Source: DASQBT01 sp049578545 (lineage in GTDB: Bacteria; Pseudomonadota; Gammaproteobacteria; Burkholderiales; Thiobacillaceae). From it: 18,197 nt of DNA. This document shows positions 1 to 7,115 of the stretch, piece by piece. How positions within the stretch are numbered: position 1 is the stretch's first letter; every line of letters starts with the position of its first letter. Both the position numbers and the translations under genes were made by a program. A model generated the notes under the pieces. That model saw only the letters and a list, made by a program, of their open reading frames with translations, had not been told where the DNA came from and did no database searches. The stretch lies in contig JBAUMF010000067.1 in assembly GCA_049578545.1 (NCBI GenBank), positions 1-18,197 on the forward strand. Reading direction: 5' to 3'.

Positions 1-58
1 CCATCAGCCGAATTTCTTCAAGCGTCTTGCGATCCAATGTTCGTCCATCTCGTTTCAT
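1..58 (-). CDS. IS630-family transposase, N-terminal fragment (runs off the window)
   Basis: The minus strand from 58 reads MKRDGRTLDRKTLEEIRLM and then leaves the window. I recognise this as the usual opening of a group of IS630-family (DDE, TA-targeting) transposases, which continue with a helix-turn-helix. Only 19 residues are visible, so the catalytic domain cannot be assessed. The element sits directly downstream of a STAS-domain gene that stops abruptly, so it is probably the cause of that truncation. The element's end should lie in about 59-118, where TA dinucleotides, the usual IS630 target, are present. The window edge falling this close to the transposase start suggests an assembly break at a multicopy element. 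Confidence 0.75.
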   Translation of the reverse strand, partial: MKRDGRTLDRKTLEEIRLM

Positions 59-108
59 GCAACATGAGACTGTCATGGGTGCTGCGAGTTCCACATTTGT
101 CGTCTTAT

Positions 109-264
109 TTAGCGACCAGTGAGTAACACTCCACGCAGCTTCCCATTGTGTGCCAGATAAGCATCGACTTGACTCGACAGACTTGTGAAGTCTGTCGAGT
201 CAAGCGGCCCTTCTGGTTTTAGCACCAGTATTCCGTCATCTGAACGCAATTCGTGGTTAAGCAT
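109..264 (-). pseudogene. Truncated STAS/SEC14 (SpoIIAA-like) domain protein
   Basis: A 51-codon frame begins at ATG 264-262 behind a strong GGAGG site (spacer about 7) and ends at TAA 111-109. It opens MLNHELRSDDGILVLKPEGP, has VDAYLAHNGKLRGVLL further on and ends in LTGR. This matches the first 45-50 residues of the SpoIIAA-like STAS/SEC14 family: one beta strand, a loop, a helix and the next strand (GxLxGxxL). The family is normally about 120 residues, so more than half is missing. The break falls next to the IS630-type element, so insertion is the likely cause. A perfect 17-bp inverted repeat lies within the coding part. The family is conserved but its function is poorly known, and this copy is unlikely to work. 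Confidence 0.7.
168..204. repeat. Perfect 17-bp inverted repeat (3-nt loop) inside the STAS fragment
   Basis: The left arm CTTGACTCGACAGACTT (168-184) and the right arm AAGTCTGTCGAGTCAAG (188-204) are exact reverse complements separated by GTG. It can form a long hairpin on either strand. No T-run follows on either side, so it does not look like an intrinsic terminator. It lies in the coding frame of the truncated STAS gene. Confidence 0.95.
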
Positions 265-599
265 TGGATAACCTCCGTTAGGAAATGGCGCGAGTATTTC
301 TCACGCGGATAACATGCATACCCTCGTCTTTACCAGGGTGACTCATTTGATTCTCGATACAGTCGAGGATTCAGCCTACTTTGAAAGAATGCCCATTCCA
401 GTAAGGTACATCTGTACGTTACCGCACTTAATGCGCGTTTCACTTTCGAAGCGACATTCAGCTTTGGTTTGAAGCGTTACAATGGTTTATTTGACGTACG
501 GTTGTTATACGGACGTTGGCGTACGTATATTAACTCGTAGGGCGCGATGTAACGCGCGTCAGGGACTGACAGTTCCCACTGAACATGGAAGAAACAAAA
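265..599. other. Intergenic region between the STAS fragment and the PLDc_N gene
   Basis: This stretch separates two divergent genes and should hold both promoters. I see no gene in it. An inverted repeat ACGTACG (494-500) / CGTACGT (520-526), spaced by 19 bases, could be an operator. GCGCG (542-546) and CGCGC (553-557) form a small additional stem. No clean -35/-10 pair could be assigned. Confidence 0.5.
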
Positions 600-791
600 A
601 TGATGAATTTCGGATACAGCGGCGTCTTGGGCCTCCTGATACTGATCGGAGATATCTGGGCAATTATCAATATTTTCCAAAGTTCTGCTTCGAACGAGAA
701 GAAGCTGATTTGGATAATCGCAGTAGTGCTGCTGCCCGTGGTGGGCTTAATTCTCTGGTTCTTCCTTGGACCGCGTGATCGCGGGGCGTAG
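600..791 (+). CDS. Small PLDc_N-type membrane protein
   Basis: About 63 residues with two hydrophobic segments: GVLGLLILIGDIWAIINIF near the N-terminus and LIWIIAVVLLPVVGLILWFF near the C-terminus, joined by a short polar loop with NEKK, then a GPRDRGA tail. The order 'W..inI..s..s...K..W...v...P..G.i.yf..G' is that of the PLDc_N family, the N-terminal membrane module of cardiolipin synthase-like proteins that often occurs as a stand-alone protein. No HKD phospholipase motif follows. I prefer ATG 600 because GGAAG lies 8 bases upstream. ATG 585 and ATG 603 are alternatives, but 585 has no ribosome site. Its function is unknown; it is probably an inner-membrane protein. Confidence 0.75.
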   Translation: MMNFGYSGVLGLLILIGDIWAIINIFQSSASNEKKLIWIIAVVLLPVVGLILWFFLGPRDRGA

Positions 792-1310
792 CGTGCCAAG
801 TTGCAATTGGCTGCAAGTCGTCCTGACGTGAGCCGCGGGTGAGTATGTACTAGAAAACGAGCATGCCATCGCGCGCCCTAACCTCATTCAACCGGACAGC
901 GGTGGCCGGCTTTCCCACTTTGCTTTGGGTCAAAAGGGTGAATAGTGTTTCCCAGTTAGCCGCCGTTCCAATTGTTGGCCGTTGATTTTCCTTGGCAATT
1001 GCCAAATGGCAGCAAAGCGGAGGCGAGCAGCCATCCAAGTAGGAATCCTCCAATGACTGCTGTGGCCGAAGACTTGTCCCCCAGACACCGCAAGTGGCAG
1101 GCCGGTATATAGCCTACTGCCGACATCCAACGACTGAAAGCGCACTTGGCGCCATACACCAGCCGTTCATTTAGGCCGATCGGCGGTTGCTGTCTCTGAG
1201 CGAATTTCCTGTCATCACACACTGGAATACCGCATGGTTATTGGGGGTGTAGGGGGCCTATTTGATGACAGGATATTCTGTTATGCCCTTGATTGTATTA
1301 GAAACATAGG
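792..1310. other. Gene-poor stretch before the tRNA-Pro fragment
   Basis: No gene here is supported. Short open frames exist on both strands, and a minus-strand one near 960-1220 encodes a hydrophobic patch, but none has a ribosome site or a recognisable protein. If the tRNA-Pro fragment at 1311 marks an element end, this stretch would be the terminal, non-coding part of that element. Confidence 0.4.
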
Positions 1311-1359
1311 CTGCATGGGGTGCAGGGGGTCGGAAGTTCGAATCTTCTCGCCCCGACCA
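1311..1359 (+). tRNA. tRNA-Pro(GGG) 3' fragment (anticodon arm to CCA), probable att site
   Basis: The sequence runs from the anticodon stem-loop (stem CTGC/GCAG around ATGGGGT, anticodon GGG) through the variable loop, the T-arm with GTTCGAATC and the 3' acceptor strand CGCCCCG, to A-CCA ending at 1359. This is the 3' two-thirds of a proline tRNA. The bases before 1311 (GAAACATAGG) do not supply the D-arm, and no 5' acceptor strand is correctly placed, so it cannot fold into a tRNA. Such 3' pieces are typically left by integrases that use tRNA genes as attB. With this orientation the element would lie to the left and older chromosome to the right. Confidence 0.8.
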
Positions 1360-1881
1360 ATCCACGAGGCTTCCCAGCCTGTGGATAAGAAAAGACCTGT
1401 CATCAAGTCAGTCCCGCAGAACGGTCGGACAGCCCCAGGATTCAAAGCATGCGCGCCCGGCGTCACGACGACTCCAAACTCGGCAAACGACCCGTGCCGG
1501 ATCTGCTGCTCGATCCCTTCGAAGAGGAGGGTGGCCCACTTACCTGGCCTCGCATCACCAAGTCCGAGCAACACTCCTTCGATGTTAGCTGGAGAAAGCT
1601 GCATCGCTTCCTGAAGCAGGGGAAAACCCATAAATGAGCGAAAGTCGCCCCGCAGGCTTCCTCCCAAGACCGGGGAATTCCACTATGGAGATGCGGCGGT
1701 GTCGGCGAGATGGACTGCCGCGCCAGCGTGCGAATGTAGTAACATGAGTTCAATGGCGCTCATTCTTGAGTCGTGGGGAGCGGCTATGTCGTTCCCATCA
1801 CCAGCAGACGCCATGCTTACCGACTTCTGAGGCATTTCAAGTACGAATTACGAAGCGCTCATCCGGTCTGCATTTCTCTCT
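1360..1881. other. Region between tRNA fragment and MacB permease, no supported gene
   Basis: Open frames occur on both strands. A plus frame at 1449-1637 (62 codons, weak AGGA upstream) and a minus frame from about 1667 through the tRNA fragment both have passable codon use, but they contradict each other and I recognise neither product. The minus frame ends in the RGEKIRTSDP string, a familiar artefact of translating a tRNA antisense. The codons just upstream of 1882 read in frame as coding-like MacB N-terminus (see that gene). Confidence 0.4.
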
Positions 1882-3060
1882 ATGATCAGAAACAAGATGC
1901 GGAGTGCATTGACGGTCTTGGGAATAACCATCGGCATCGGCGCCGTAATTTGCGTCGTGGCGATTGGCAATGCAGGACAAGCACGGGTCGAACAGCAACT
2001 TAACAATCTGGGCGATAACCTGGTCTGGATCGAAGCCGGGGGACGCGCCGTGAACGGCGTTCGAACGGGTTCGCACGGCACGAACACCCTGACCCTCGCT
2101 GATGCAATCGCGATTGGGAATCAGGTCCCTCTGATCAAGAGGGTCTCGCCAAATGTGGACGGCTCGATTCAGATTGTCTACGGGAACCAGAACTGGTTTA
2201 CCAGATACCGTGGCGTGTCTCCGGAATACTTTGACGTTAAGCGTTGGTTCGTCGCGCAAGGCGCGGTATTTGGGCAGGATGATGTAGACAGTGCAGCCGA
2301 TGTTTGCGTAATTGGCGCGACCGTGCGCAATCTGCTCTTTGGTCCGCAAGACCCGATCGGGAAGGTCATTCGAGTAACGAATCTCCCTTGCCGAGTCATC
2401 GCAACTCTGCAACCCAAGGGATTAGCCGTCTCCGGCCAGGATGAGGACGACGTCATTATCCTTCCGTACACAACGGTTCAGAAGAAGATAAAAGGTGTTA
2501 CATGGCTAGATGACATTCTATGCTCCGCGGTGTCACCGGCCGCGGTGAAGCTTGCGGGCCAGCAAGCAGCGGCGCTGCTCCGAGACCGCCACCATTTGCG
2601 CCCCGAAGAGGAGGATGATTTCAACATACGCAACCCCGAGGACATTATTCAGGCTCAACTTGCGGCCAGCCGGACTCTGAAGCTCCTGCTGGTTGCAATT
2701 GCTTCTATCTCCCTGCTGGTTGGGGGTATCGGAATCATGAACGTGATGCTCGTGTCGGTAACAGAGCGCACGCGCGAGATCGGCGTTCGTTTGGCGATTG
2801 GTGCAACCGAAGGGGCAATCCAGCTGCAATTCCTTGGGGAGTCTGTGATGCTGAGCCTCGTTGGAGGCGCCGTCGGCGTCTTGCTTGGCATTTTTGGATC
2901 GCTTTTGATAGGCAAAACCTTAGGTTGGCAGATGAACGTCTCGCTTTCCGCAATTCTTATTGCGGCGGCCTTCTCGGTCGCCGTTGGCGTCTTCTTTGGT
3001 TACTACCCTGCGCGCAAAGCGTCGCTGCTGGATCCGATCGAAGCGTTACGATACGAATGA
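1882..3060 (+). CDS. MacB-type ABC transporter permease (FtsX family)
   Basis: 392 residues with the MacB layout: TM1 at about 9-29 after NKMRSALTVLGITIGIGA, a long periplasmic core at about 30-262 (MacB_PCD), then the FtsX block with TM2 about 267-291 followed by SVTERTREIGVRLAIGAT, TM3 about 322-345, TM4 about 354-374, and the usual end PARKASLLDPIEALRYE. It should form the membrane part of a tripartite exporter with the next two genes. The start is doubtful: ATG 1882 has no ribosome site. The frame is open upstream to a TGA at 1828 and reads NYEALIRSAFLS, which resembles the normal N-terminus of the family but has no ATG, GTG or TTG. The gene may be 5'-truncated, frameshifted or started at ATT 1834. 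Substrate unknown. Confidence 0.9.
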   Translation: MIRNKMRSALTVLGITIGIGAVICVVAIGNAGQARVEQQLNNLGDNLVWIEAGGRAVNGVRTGSHGTNTLTLADAIAIGNQVPLIKRVSPNVDGSIQIVYGNQNWFTRYRGVSPEYFDVKRWFVAQGAVFGQDDVDSAADVCVIGATVRNLLFGPQDPIGKVIRVTNLPCRVIATLQPKGLAVSGQDEDDVIILPYTTVQKKIKGVTWLDDILCSAVSPAAVKLAGQQAAALLRDRHHLRPEEEDDFNIRNPEDIIQAQLAASRTLKLLLVAIASISLLVGGIGIMNVMLVSVTERTREIGVRLAIGATEGAIQLQFLGESVMLSLVGGAVGVLLGIFGSLLIGKTLGWQMNVSLSAILIAAAFSVAVGVFFGYYPARKASLLDPIEALRYE

Positions 3061-3117
3061 GAGCTGCACCGTAACCAGTCCGAGCGTACTGCCACTACTT
3101 GACCACCTTACAACCCA

Positions 3118-4374
3118 ATGCGGAACAAGCTCATATGGCTACTTGGATCGATCTCAGTCGTCTTGATCGCGCTGGTCGCTGCATTCGGGCCCACCCACAA
3201 AGATCAACCTGAATATTTCACCGCCAAGGTAGAACGCGGCGACATTCGTGATGTTGTGGATTCCACCGGAACAATCAATGCTGTAACTACGGTCCTGGTG
3301 GGCTCGCAGATCTCAGGCAGGATCGCAAAGCTTAACGCCGATTTCAACTCAGTTGTTCGCAGAGGCCAAGTCATCGCGGAAATCGATCCGGCTTTGTTTG
3401 AGGGTGCGTTGTTGCAAGCGAAGGCCGATTTGAAAGGCGCAGAGGCTAACGTCGCTTCGGCGCGGGCTGAGTTAGATAAAACGAAGGCAGTTCTTGCTCA
3501 AACAAAGGCAGATTACGGGCGTGCGGTCGCGCTGCTGGCGAAGGACTCGATTAGTATGCAAGCGGTCGACCTCAGCAAAGCCAACTATGACTCCGCAGCT
3601 GCTGCAGTGGCTGCAGCCAACGCGGCAGTTCGGCAGGCCGAAGCGCAAGTGAATCAAAAGGCGGCGGCCGTATCGGTTGCACGCACCAACCTGGAATATA
3701 CCGTCATCCGTTCGCCAATCGATGGAACCGTAGTGGCGCGAAACGTTGACGTGGGTCAGACCGTGGCCGCGTCATTGCAGGCGCCGACACTCTTTACGAT
3801 CGCACAGGATCTGACGAAGATGCAGGTCTACGCGAAGATAGACGAGTCCAACGTAGGAAGGGTGAAGGTGGGGCGCACGGCCACCTTCAAGGTGGATGCA
3901 TTTCCAAAGGAAACGTTTAAAGGAGTGGTCAGTCAGGTGCGGATGAATCCTACTTCCGTACAGAACGTAGTCACCTACGACGTCATTGTCGATTTTGACA
4001 ATCCTGAGCTTAAGCTATTTCCAGGCATGACCGCATATGTCACAGTCCCCGTGGCAAGCGCGGAGAACGTGTTGAAGATTCCTAACGCTGCGCTCCGTTA
4101 TATGCCGCAGCTGACGAAGAAGCAGATTCAAGAATTTCAAAAGACGCTTGGAATCGAACTCAACTCACGAACTGTCATATGGAAGCTACTCCCCGACAAC
4201 TCGGTAGCACCCGTGAGGGTTGCGCTCGGAATCACGGATCACAGCTACACCGTAATGGCCGGGGTCGTTAGTGGAGAACTAAAAGAAGGCGACGATCTGA
4301 TCACCGGTGCCGTGCCGACGAAGAGTCAGGTTCCAGGAGGCCCTACCGCGGGGGGCCCGCAAGGCAGATATTAA
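3118..4374 (+). CDS. MacA/HlyD-type periplasmic adaptor (membrane fusion protein)
   Basis: 418 residues. An N-terminal membrane anchor (about 5-23) is followed by the first half of a biotinyl-lipoyl domain (about 50-90, VGSQISGRIAKL), an Ala-rich coiled-coil hairpin (about 95-190), the second lipoyl half (NLEYTVIRSPIDGTVV, about 191-206) and beta-barrel and membrane-proximal domains with IPNAAL near 320. Length and order are normal for MacA-like adaptors, which link an inner-membrane ABC transporter to TolC. The C-terminal tail is Gly/Pro-rich. The gap to the permease is 57 bases and no strong ribosome site is visible. Its TAA overlaps the ATG of the ATPase gene by one base, so translational coupling is likely. 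Confidence 0.92.
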   Translation: MRNKLIWLLGSISVVLIALVAAFGPTHKDQPEYFTAKVERGDIRDVVDSTGTINAVTTVLVGSQISGRIAKLNADFNSVVRRGQVIAEIDPALFEGALLQAKADLKGAEANVASARAELDKTKAVLAQTKADYGRAVALLAKDSISMQAVDLSKANYDSAAAAVAAANAAVRQAEAQVNQKAAAVSVARTNLEYTVIRSPIDGTVVARNVDVGQTVAASLQAPTLFTIAQDLTKMQVYAKIDESNVGRVKVGRTATFKVDAFPKETFKGVVSQVRMNPTSVQNVVTYDVIVDFDNPELKLFPGMTAYVTVPVASAENVLKIPNAALRYMPQLTKKQIQEFQKTLGIELNSRTVIWKLLPDNSVAPVRVALGITDHSYTVMAGVVSGELKEGDDLITGAVPTKSQVPGGPTAGGPQGRY

Positions 4375-5189
4375 TGACTGCCCCGGTTGAGGCAATTCCT
4401 GAGCAAAAAGCGATGGAGACCGTTTCTCCTGGCCTTTTCCCGAAGCCCGTTGCGCAAGCTGTAATCAGCGTTGAGAGTTTGCACAAGTACTACGATCTTG
4501 GCGAAACCCGCGTGCACGCACTACGTGGAGTCAGCCTTGTAGTCAAGGCTGGCGAGTTTGTCGCGGTCATGGGGGCAAGCGGCAGCGGCAAATCGACGTT
4601 TATGAATATTCTGGGTTGCCTGGACCGTCCAACCTCCGGACGTTACGTGTTGGAGGGAATTGATGTTGCCGGTCTCGACAAGAAGGCGCTCGCCACTATT
4701 CGAAATCAGAAGATGGGATTCGTGTTTCAGGGCTTCCACTTATTGGCCCGGACAACTGCGCTTGAAAATACCGAGCTGCCCACGTTGTATGGGCCAATGG
4801 GCAAGGCCGAGCGCAGGCAACGCGCGGAATCGGCTTTGGCGCTGGTTGGTCTAAGCGATCGAGCGCAGCACTCGCCATCGCAAATGTCGGGCGGCCAACA
4901 GCAACGGGTCGCGATCGCTCGTGCCTTGGTTAACCGTCCGTCCATCCTTCTTGCTGACGAGCCTACTGGAAATCTCGACAGCCGTACTTCAGTGGAAATC
5001 ATGGAGATCTTTCAGGACCTGAATGACAAGGGCCTGACGATCGTCCTGGTTACGCACGAACATGATGTCGCGCAATTCGCAAAGCGGACAATTGTCTTTC
5101 GCGACGGACGAATTGCCAAAGACGAGCCCGTTCGCAGTCGCCCGAATGCGCGGGATGTGTTGAAAACGCTGCCCACGCTCGAAGATTAG
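4374..5189 (+). CDS. MacB-type ABC transporter ATP-binding protein
   Basis: 271 residues. Walker A GASGSGKST at 67-75, Q-loop Gln119, signature MSGGQQQRVAIARAL starting at 171, Walker B ILLADE at 191-196 followed by PTGNLD, and switch His228: all elements for ATP hydrolysis are present. It belongs to the LolD/MacB/FtsE group. The ABC domain starts near residue 31, so there is an N-terminal extension of about 30 residues; ATG at codon 14 is an internal alternative start. The ATG overlaps the adaptor stop (TAATG). With the permease and adaptor it makes a complete inner-membrane export unit, but no outer-membrane partner is encoded here. Confidence 0.93.
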   Translation: MTAPVEAIPEQKAMETVSPGLFPKPVAQAVISVESLHKYYDLGETRVHALRGVSLVVKAGEFVAVMGASGSGKSTFMNILGCLDRPTSGRYVLEGIDVAGLDKKALATIRNQKMGFVFQGFHLLARTTALENTELPTLYGPMGKAERRQRAESALALVGLSDRAQHSPSQMSGGQQQRVAIARALVNRPSILLADEPTGNLDSRTSVEIMEIFQDLNDKGLTIVLVTHEHDVAQFAKRTIVFRDGRIAKDEPVRSRPNARDVLKTLPTLED

Positions 5190-5618
5190 AGTGAGTCATG
5201 AATTTGCTCAATCCCCAAACTGTTAAAGCGCTCCCATTGCTTTTCGCTACGCCGTAACACTTTGAGTGCCGCCAGTTGCAGAATGCAGCAAGTGCATATG
5301 ACTGGCCAGGCACGGCAGCGAAATCAATGTTAGAAGATCAAGGATCAAGCTGAGCAGGAGCGCGGCTCCCCGCCGTTGAGGAAATCGATCACGTCCACCG
5401 TTCTGATTTGCAGCCGTATGGTAGCTGGGGACGGGTGCGCCAGGTTTTCCTTTGTCCTGTTTCTCCAACGTGGCAACGGGTGATCGTGTCGCCCAAGGGG
5501 CAGCTCTCGCGGAATGTATCTCCCCATGTCTCTCCTCGTCCTGAAAGAGCCCGCTTCAGGCCTTGCTGCAAGGGGTGCCACGGCCAGCCCAAGCTCCCAG
5601 GCGAAGACGGAGATCAGC
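5190..5618. other. Convergent intergenic region, possible decayed ORFs
   Basis: It lies between the ends of the ABC operon and the minus-strand WXXGXW gene. A minus frame from ATG 5635 to 5345 (96 codons) overlaps the end of the WXXGXW gene and has AGGG six bases upstream. Its first third has plausible codon use, then rare Arg codons accumulate while the two other minus frames look more coding-like. This could be a frameshifted gene remnant, but no product is recognisable. I see no clear terminator for either flanking gene. Confidence 0.3.
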
Positions 5619-6923
5619 TCAGCGTGGGTAGTCATTGTGATCCCTGGCTCGGTCCTCGGATTGATCGCCTCTTGGCTCCCGGGTGGCGTCCCGGCCCTGA
5701 TGGCTTTCTTCGCCGCCCTGCGATCCTGGCGCCGGCTTCTGATGCTCGATGGCCCCTTGCTGTGGCTGCCGGCCCTGATTTTCGACTGTCGTGCCTCTCC
5801 TTTGATAAGGGGCTTGGGTTGGGGCTGACTTCTGCACGTTTCCAGCTCCCTGTTGCGGCGGTTGTGCGTGGGGGACGCTTGGTGCACCCTGCTGAACCGA
5901 TGGTGGCGGCGTGTTGCGCCGGGGGCCCTGCATCCAGTCCGGCAACGCATTCTTCTGTTGCGGCGCGCCGGGCTGAACCGACGGCGGCGGGCTATAACGT
6001 TGGGTGCCCTGCATCGCGGGATTTGTCTGCGCCGGCGTGCCCTGCTGAACCGACGGCGGCGGGTTGTAACGATGGGTGCCCTGCACCGAGGGAATTGTCT
6101 GCAGTGGCGTGCCCGGCTGAACCGACGGTGGCGGGGTGTTACGCCGGGGGCCCTGCATCCAGTCCGGCAACGCATTCTTCTGTTGCGGCGCGCCCGGCTG
6201 AACCGACGGCGGCGGGCTATAACGTTGGGTGCCCTGCATCGCGGGATTTGTCTGCGCCGGCGTGCCCTGCTGAACCGACGGTGGCGGGTTGTAACGATGG
6301 GTGCCCTGCACCGAGGGATTTGTCTGCCGCGCCGGATAGTGTTGGTGCACCACAGGCTCTTTCGGCTGGTAGCGGTAATTCTGCCTGTTCAGATCCTGCT
6401 GCTGCTCCACGTGTCGGGGATACCGATCCCCCGAATATTGCCGCTGGTAGACAGGCAACGGGGCGGGTGCCGGGACAGCACCGCGGTCCCATCGGTCCCA
6501 GCCGTTTCGGCGCTGTTCCCAATCATGCCCCCAGTGCTCACCCCAACGGGGAGGCGCATCGTAACCCCACCCGCGGAAATAGGCAGGAGGGTGGTGGTAG
6601 TAGCGCACCGGAACTCGCAGAACGAATGCCGGCACGTCCCCAGGACTTACAAGCCCCCAAGGCCCGTTGTACCAGGAACTCGCATACCAGTTGTCGTCCT
6701 GGTAAAGCCAGTACGTACCGTCGTAGAAAAAGTAGTTCGCATCGACCTGCGGCGCATAGTAGACCGGATAACCGGGCACGGCGTCGAGTTCCGGGTATGC
6801 CGGCAGATTGATCCCAATGCCCGTGCCGGGTTCTGGAATATCGTTGCCCACCTGAGCGGTAGAACAGGCTCCAGCGGATAGCAGCATTCCCAGCGCAATG
6901 ATTACATGGTTAATTTTCAGCAT
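5619..6923 (-). CDS. Proline-rich WXXGXW-type envelope protein with internal tandem duplication
   Basis: About 434 residues from ATG 6923; GTG 6938 is an in-frame alternative, and neither has an ideal ribosome site (AAGGTG lies 12 bases before the ATG). A signal sequence ends near LLSAGAC, with Cys20 as a possible lipidation site, though the lipobox is imperfect. The N-terminal half is aromatic and glycine-rich (VPGYPVYYAP, YFFYDGTYWLYQDDNWY, RGWGYDAPPRWGEHWG), the pattern of WXXGXW-repeat proteins. The middle holds six units of the form MQGxxRxxPPPSVQxGxPxQ, made by two 75-residue copies. The tail is Gln/Pro-rich and charged. The protein is probably exported and located in the periplasm or outer membrane; function unknown. 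A paralogue lacking the repeats lies at 15285-15950. Confidence 0.82.
   Translation of the reverse strand: MLKINHVIIALGMLLSAGACSTAQVGNDIPEPGTGIGINLPAYPELDAVPGYPVYYAPQVDANYFFYDGTYWLYQDDNWYASSWYNGPWGLVSPGDVPAFVLRVPVRYYHHPPAYFRGWGYDAPPRWGEHWGHDWEQRRNGWDRWDRGAVPAPAPLPVYQRQYSGDRYPRHVEQQQDLNRQNYRYQPKEPVVHQHYPARQTNPSVQGTHRYNPPPSVQQGTPAQTNPAMQGTQRYSPPPSVQPGAPQQKNALPDWMQGPRRNTPPPSVQPGTPLQTIPSVQGTHRYNPPPSVQQGTPAQTNPAMQGTQRYSPPPSVQPGAPQQKNALPDWMQGPRRNTPPPSVQQGAPSVPHAQPPQQGAGNVQKSAPTQAPYQRRGTTVENQGRQPQQGAIEHQKPAPGSQGGEESHQGRDATREPRGDQSEDRARDHNDYPR
5893..6342. repeat. Two tandem 225-bp copies within the WXXGXW gene
   Basis: The blocks at about 5893-6117 and 6118-6342 are nearly identical and exactly in register; for example CCCTGCATCC starts at 5926 and again at 6151. 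225 bp equals 75 codons, so the frame is kept. Each block holds three shorter degenerate units of about 24-27 residues carrying PPPSVQ. Only scattered substitutions separate the copies, which suggests a recent duplication or gene conversion. Confidence 0.92.
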
Positions 6924-7115
6924 TTTTCTTGACTTCACCTTTCGAGAAAAGTCGGCGTCGGGGTTGTCAAATCAATCCGACACCAACTCGCATTGTTCAA
7001 ATATCACGTACTCTTACCCAAGTATGCTACGCAGTATCACAATTAGGCGACCGGAGAGACTTGCGAAGATTTGCTAACCACACAAATCCCCACAGGTCAG
7101 CTTCAGCTGATGGGA

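Noticed and set aside
782..793. CGGGGCGTAGCG equals the first 12 bases expected for a tRNA-Pro(GGG), 520 bases before the 3' fragment
   Set aside because: It forms the last codons and stop of the PLDc_N gene, is not followed by a D-arm, and is probably chance; a tRNA split this way is not expected in bacteria.
956..1222. Minus-strand frame with a hydrophobic patch
   Set aside because: It has no ribosome site or recognisable motif, and overlapping frames look equally plausible.
1281..1667. Minus-strand 128-codon frame ending in the RGEKIRTSDP string
   Set aside because: That string is a known artefact of translating a tRNA antisense. There is no ribosome site and the product is not recognisable.
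5408..6881. Long plus-strand frames of 467 and 342 codons across the repeat region
   Set aside because: They are antisense shadows of the Pro-rich WXXGXW gene, made open by its repeats. They have Arg/Ala/Pro-biased content and no ribosome site.
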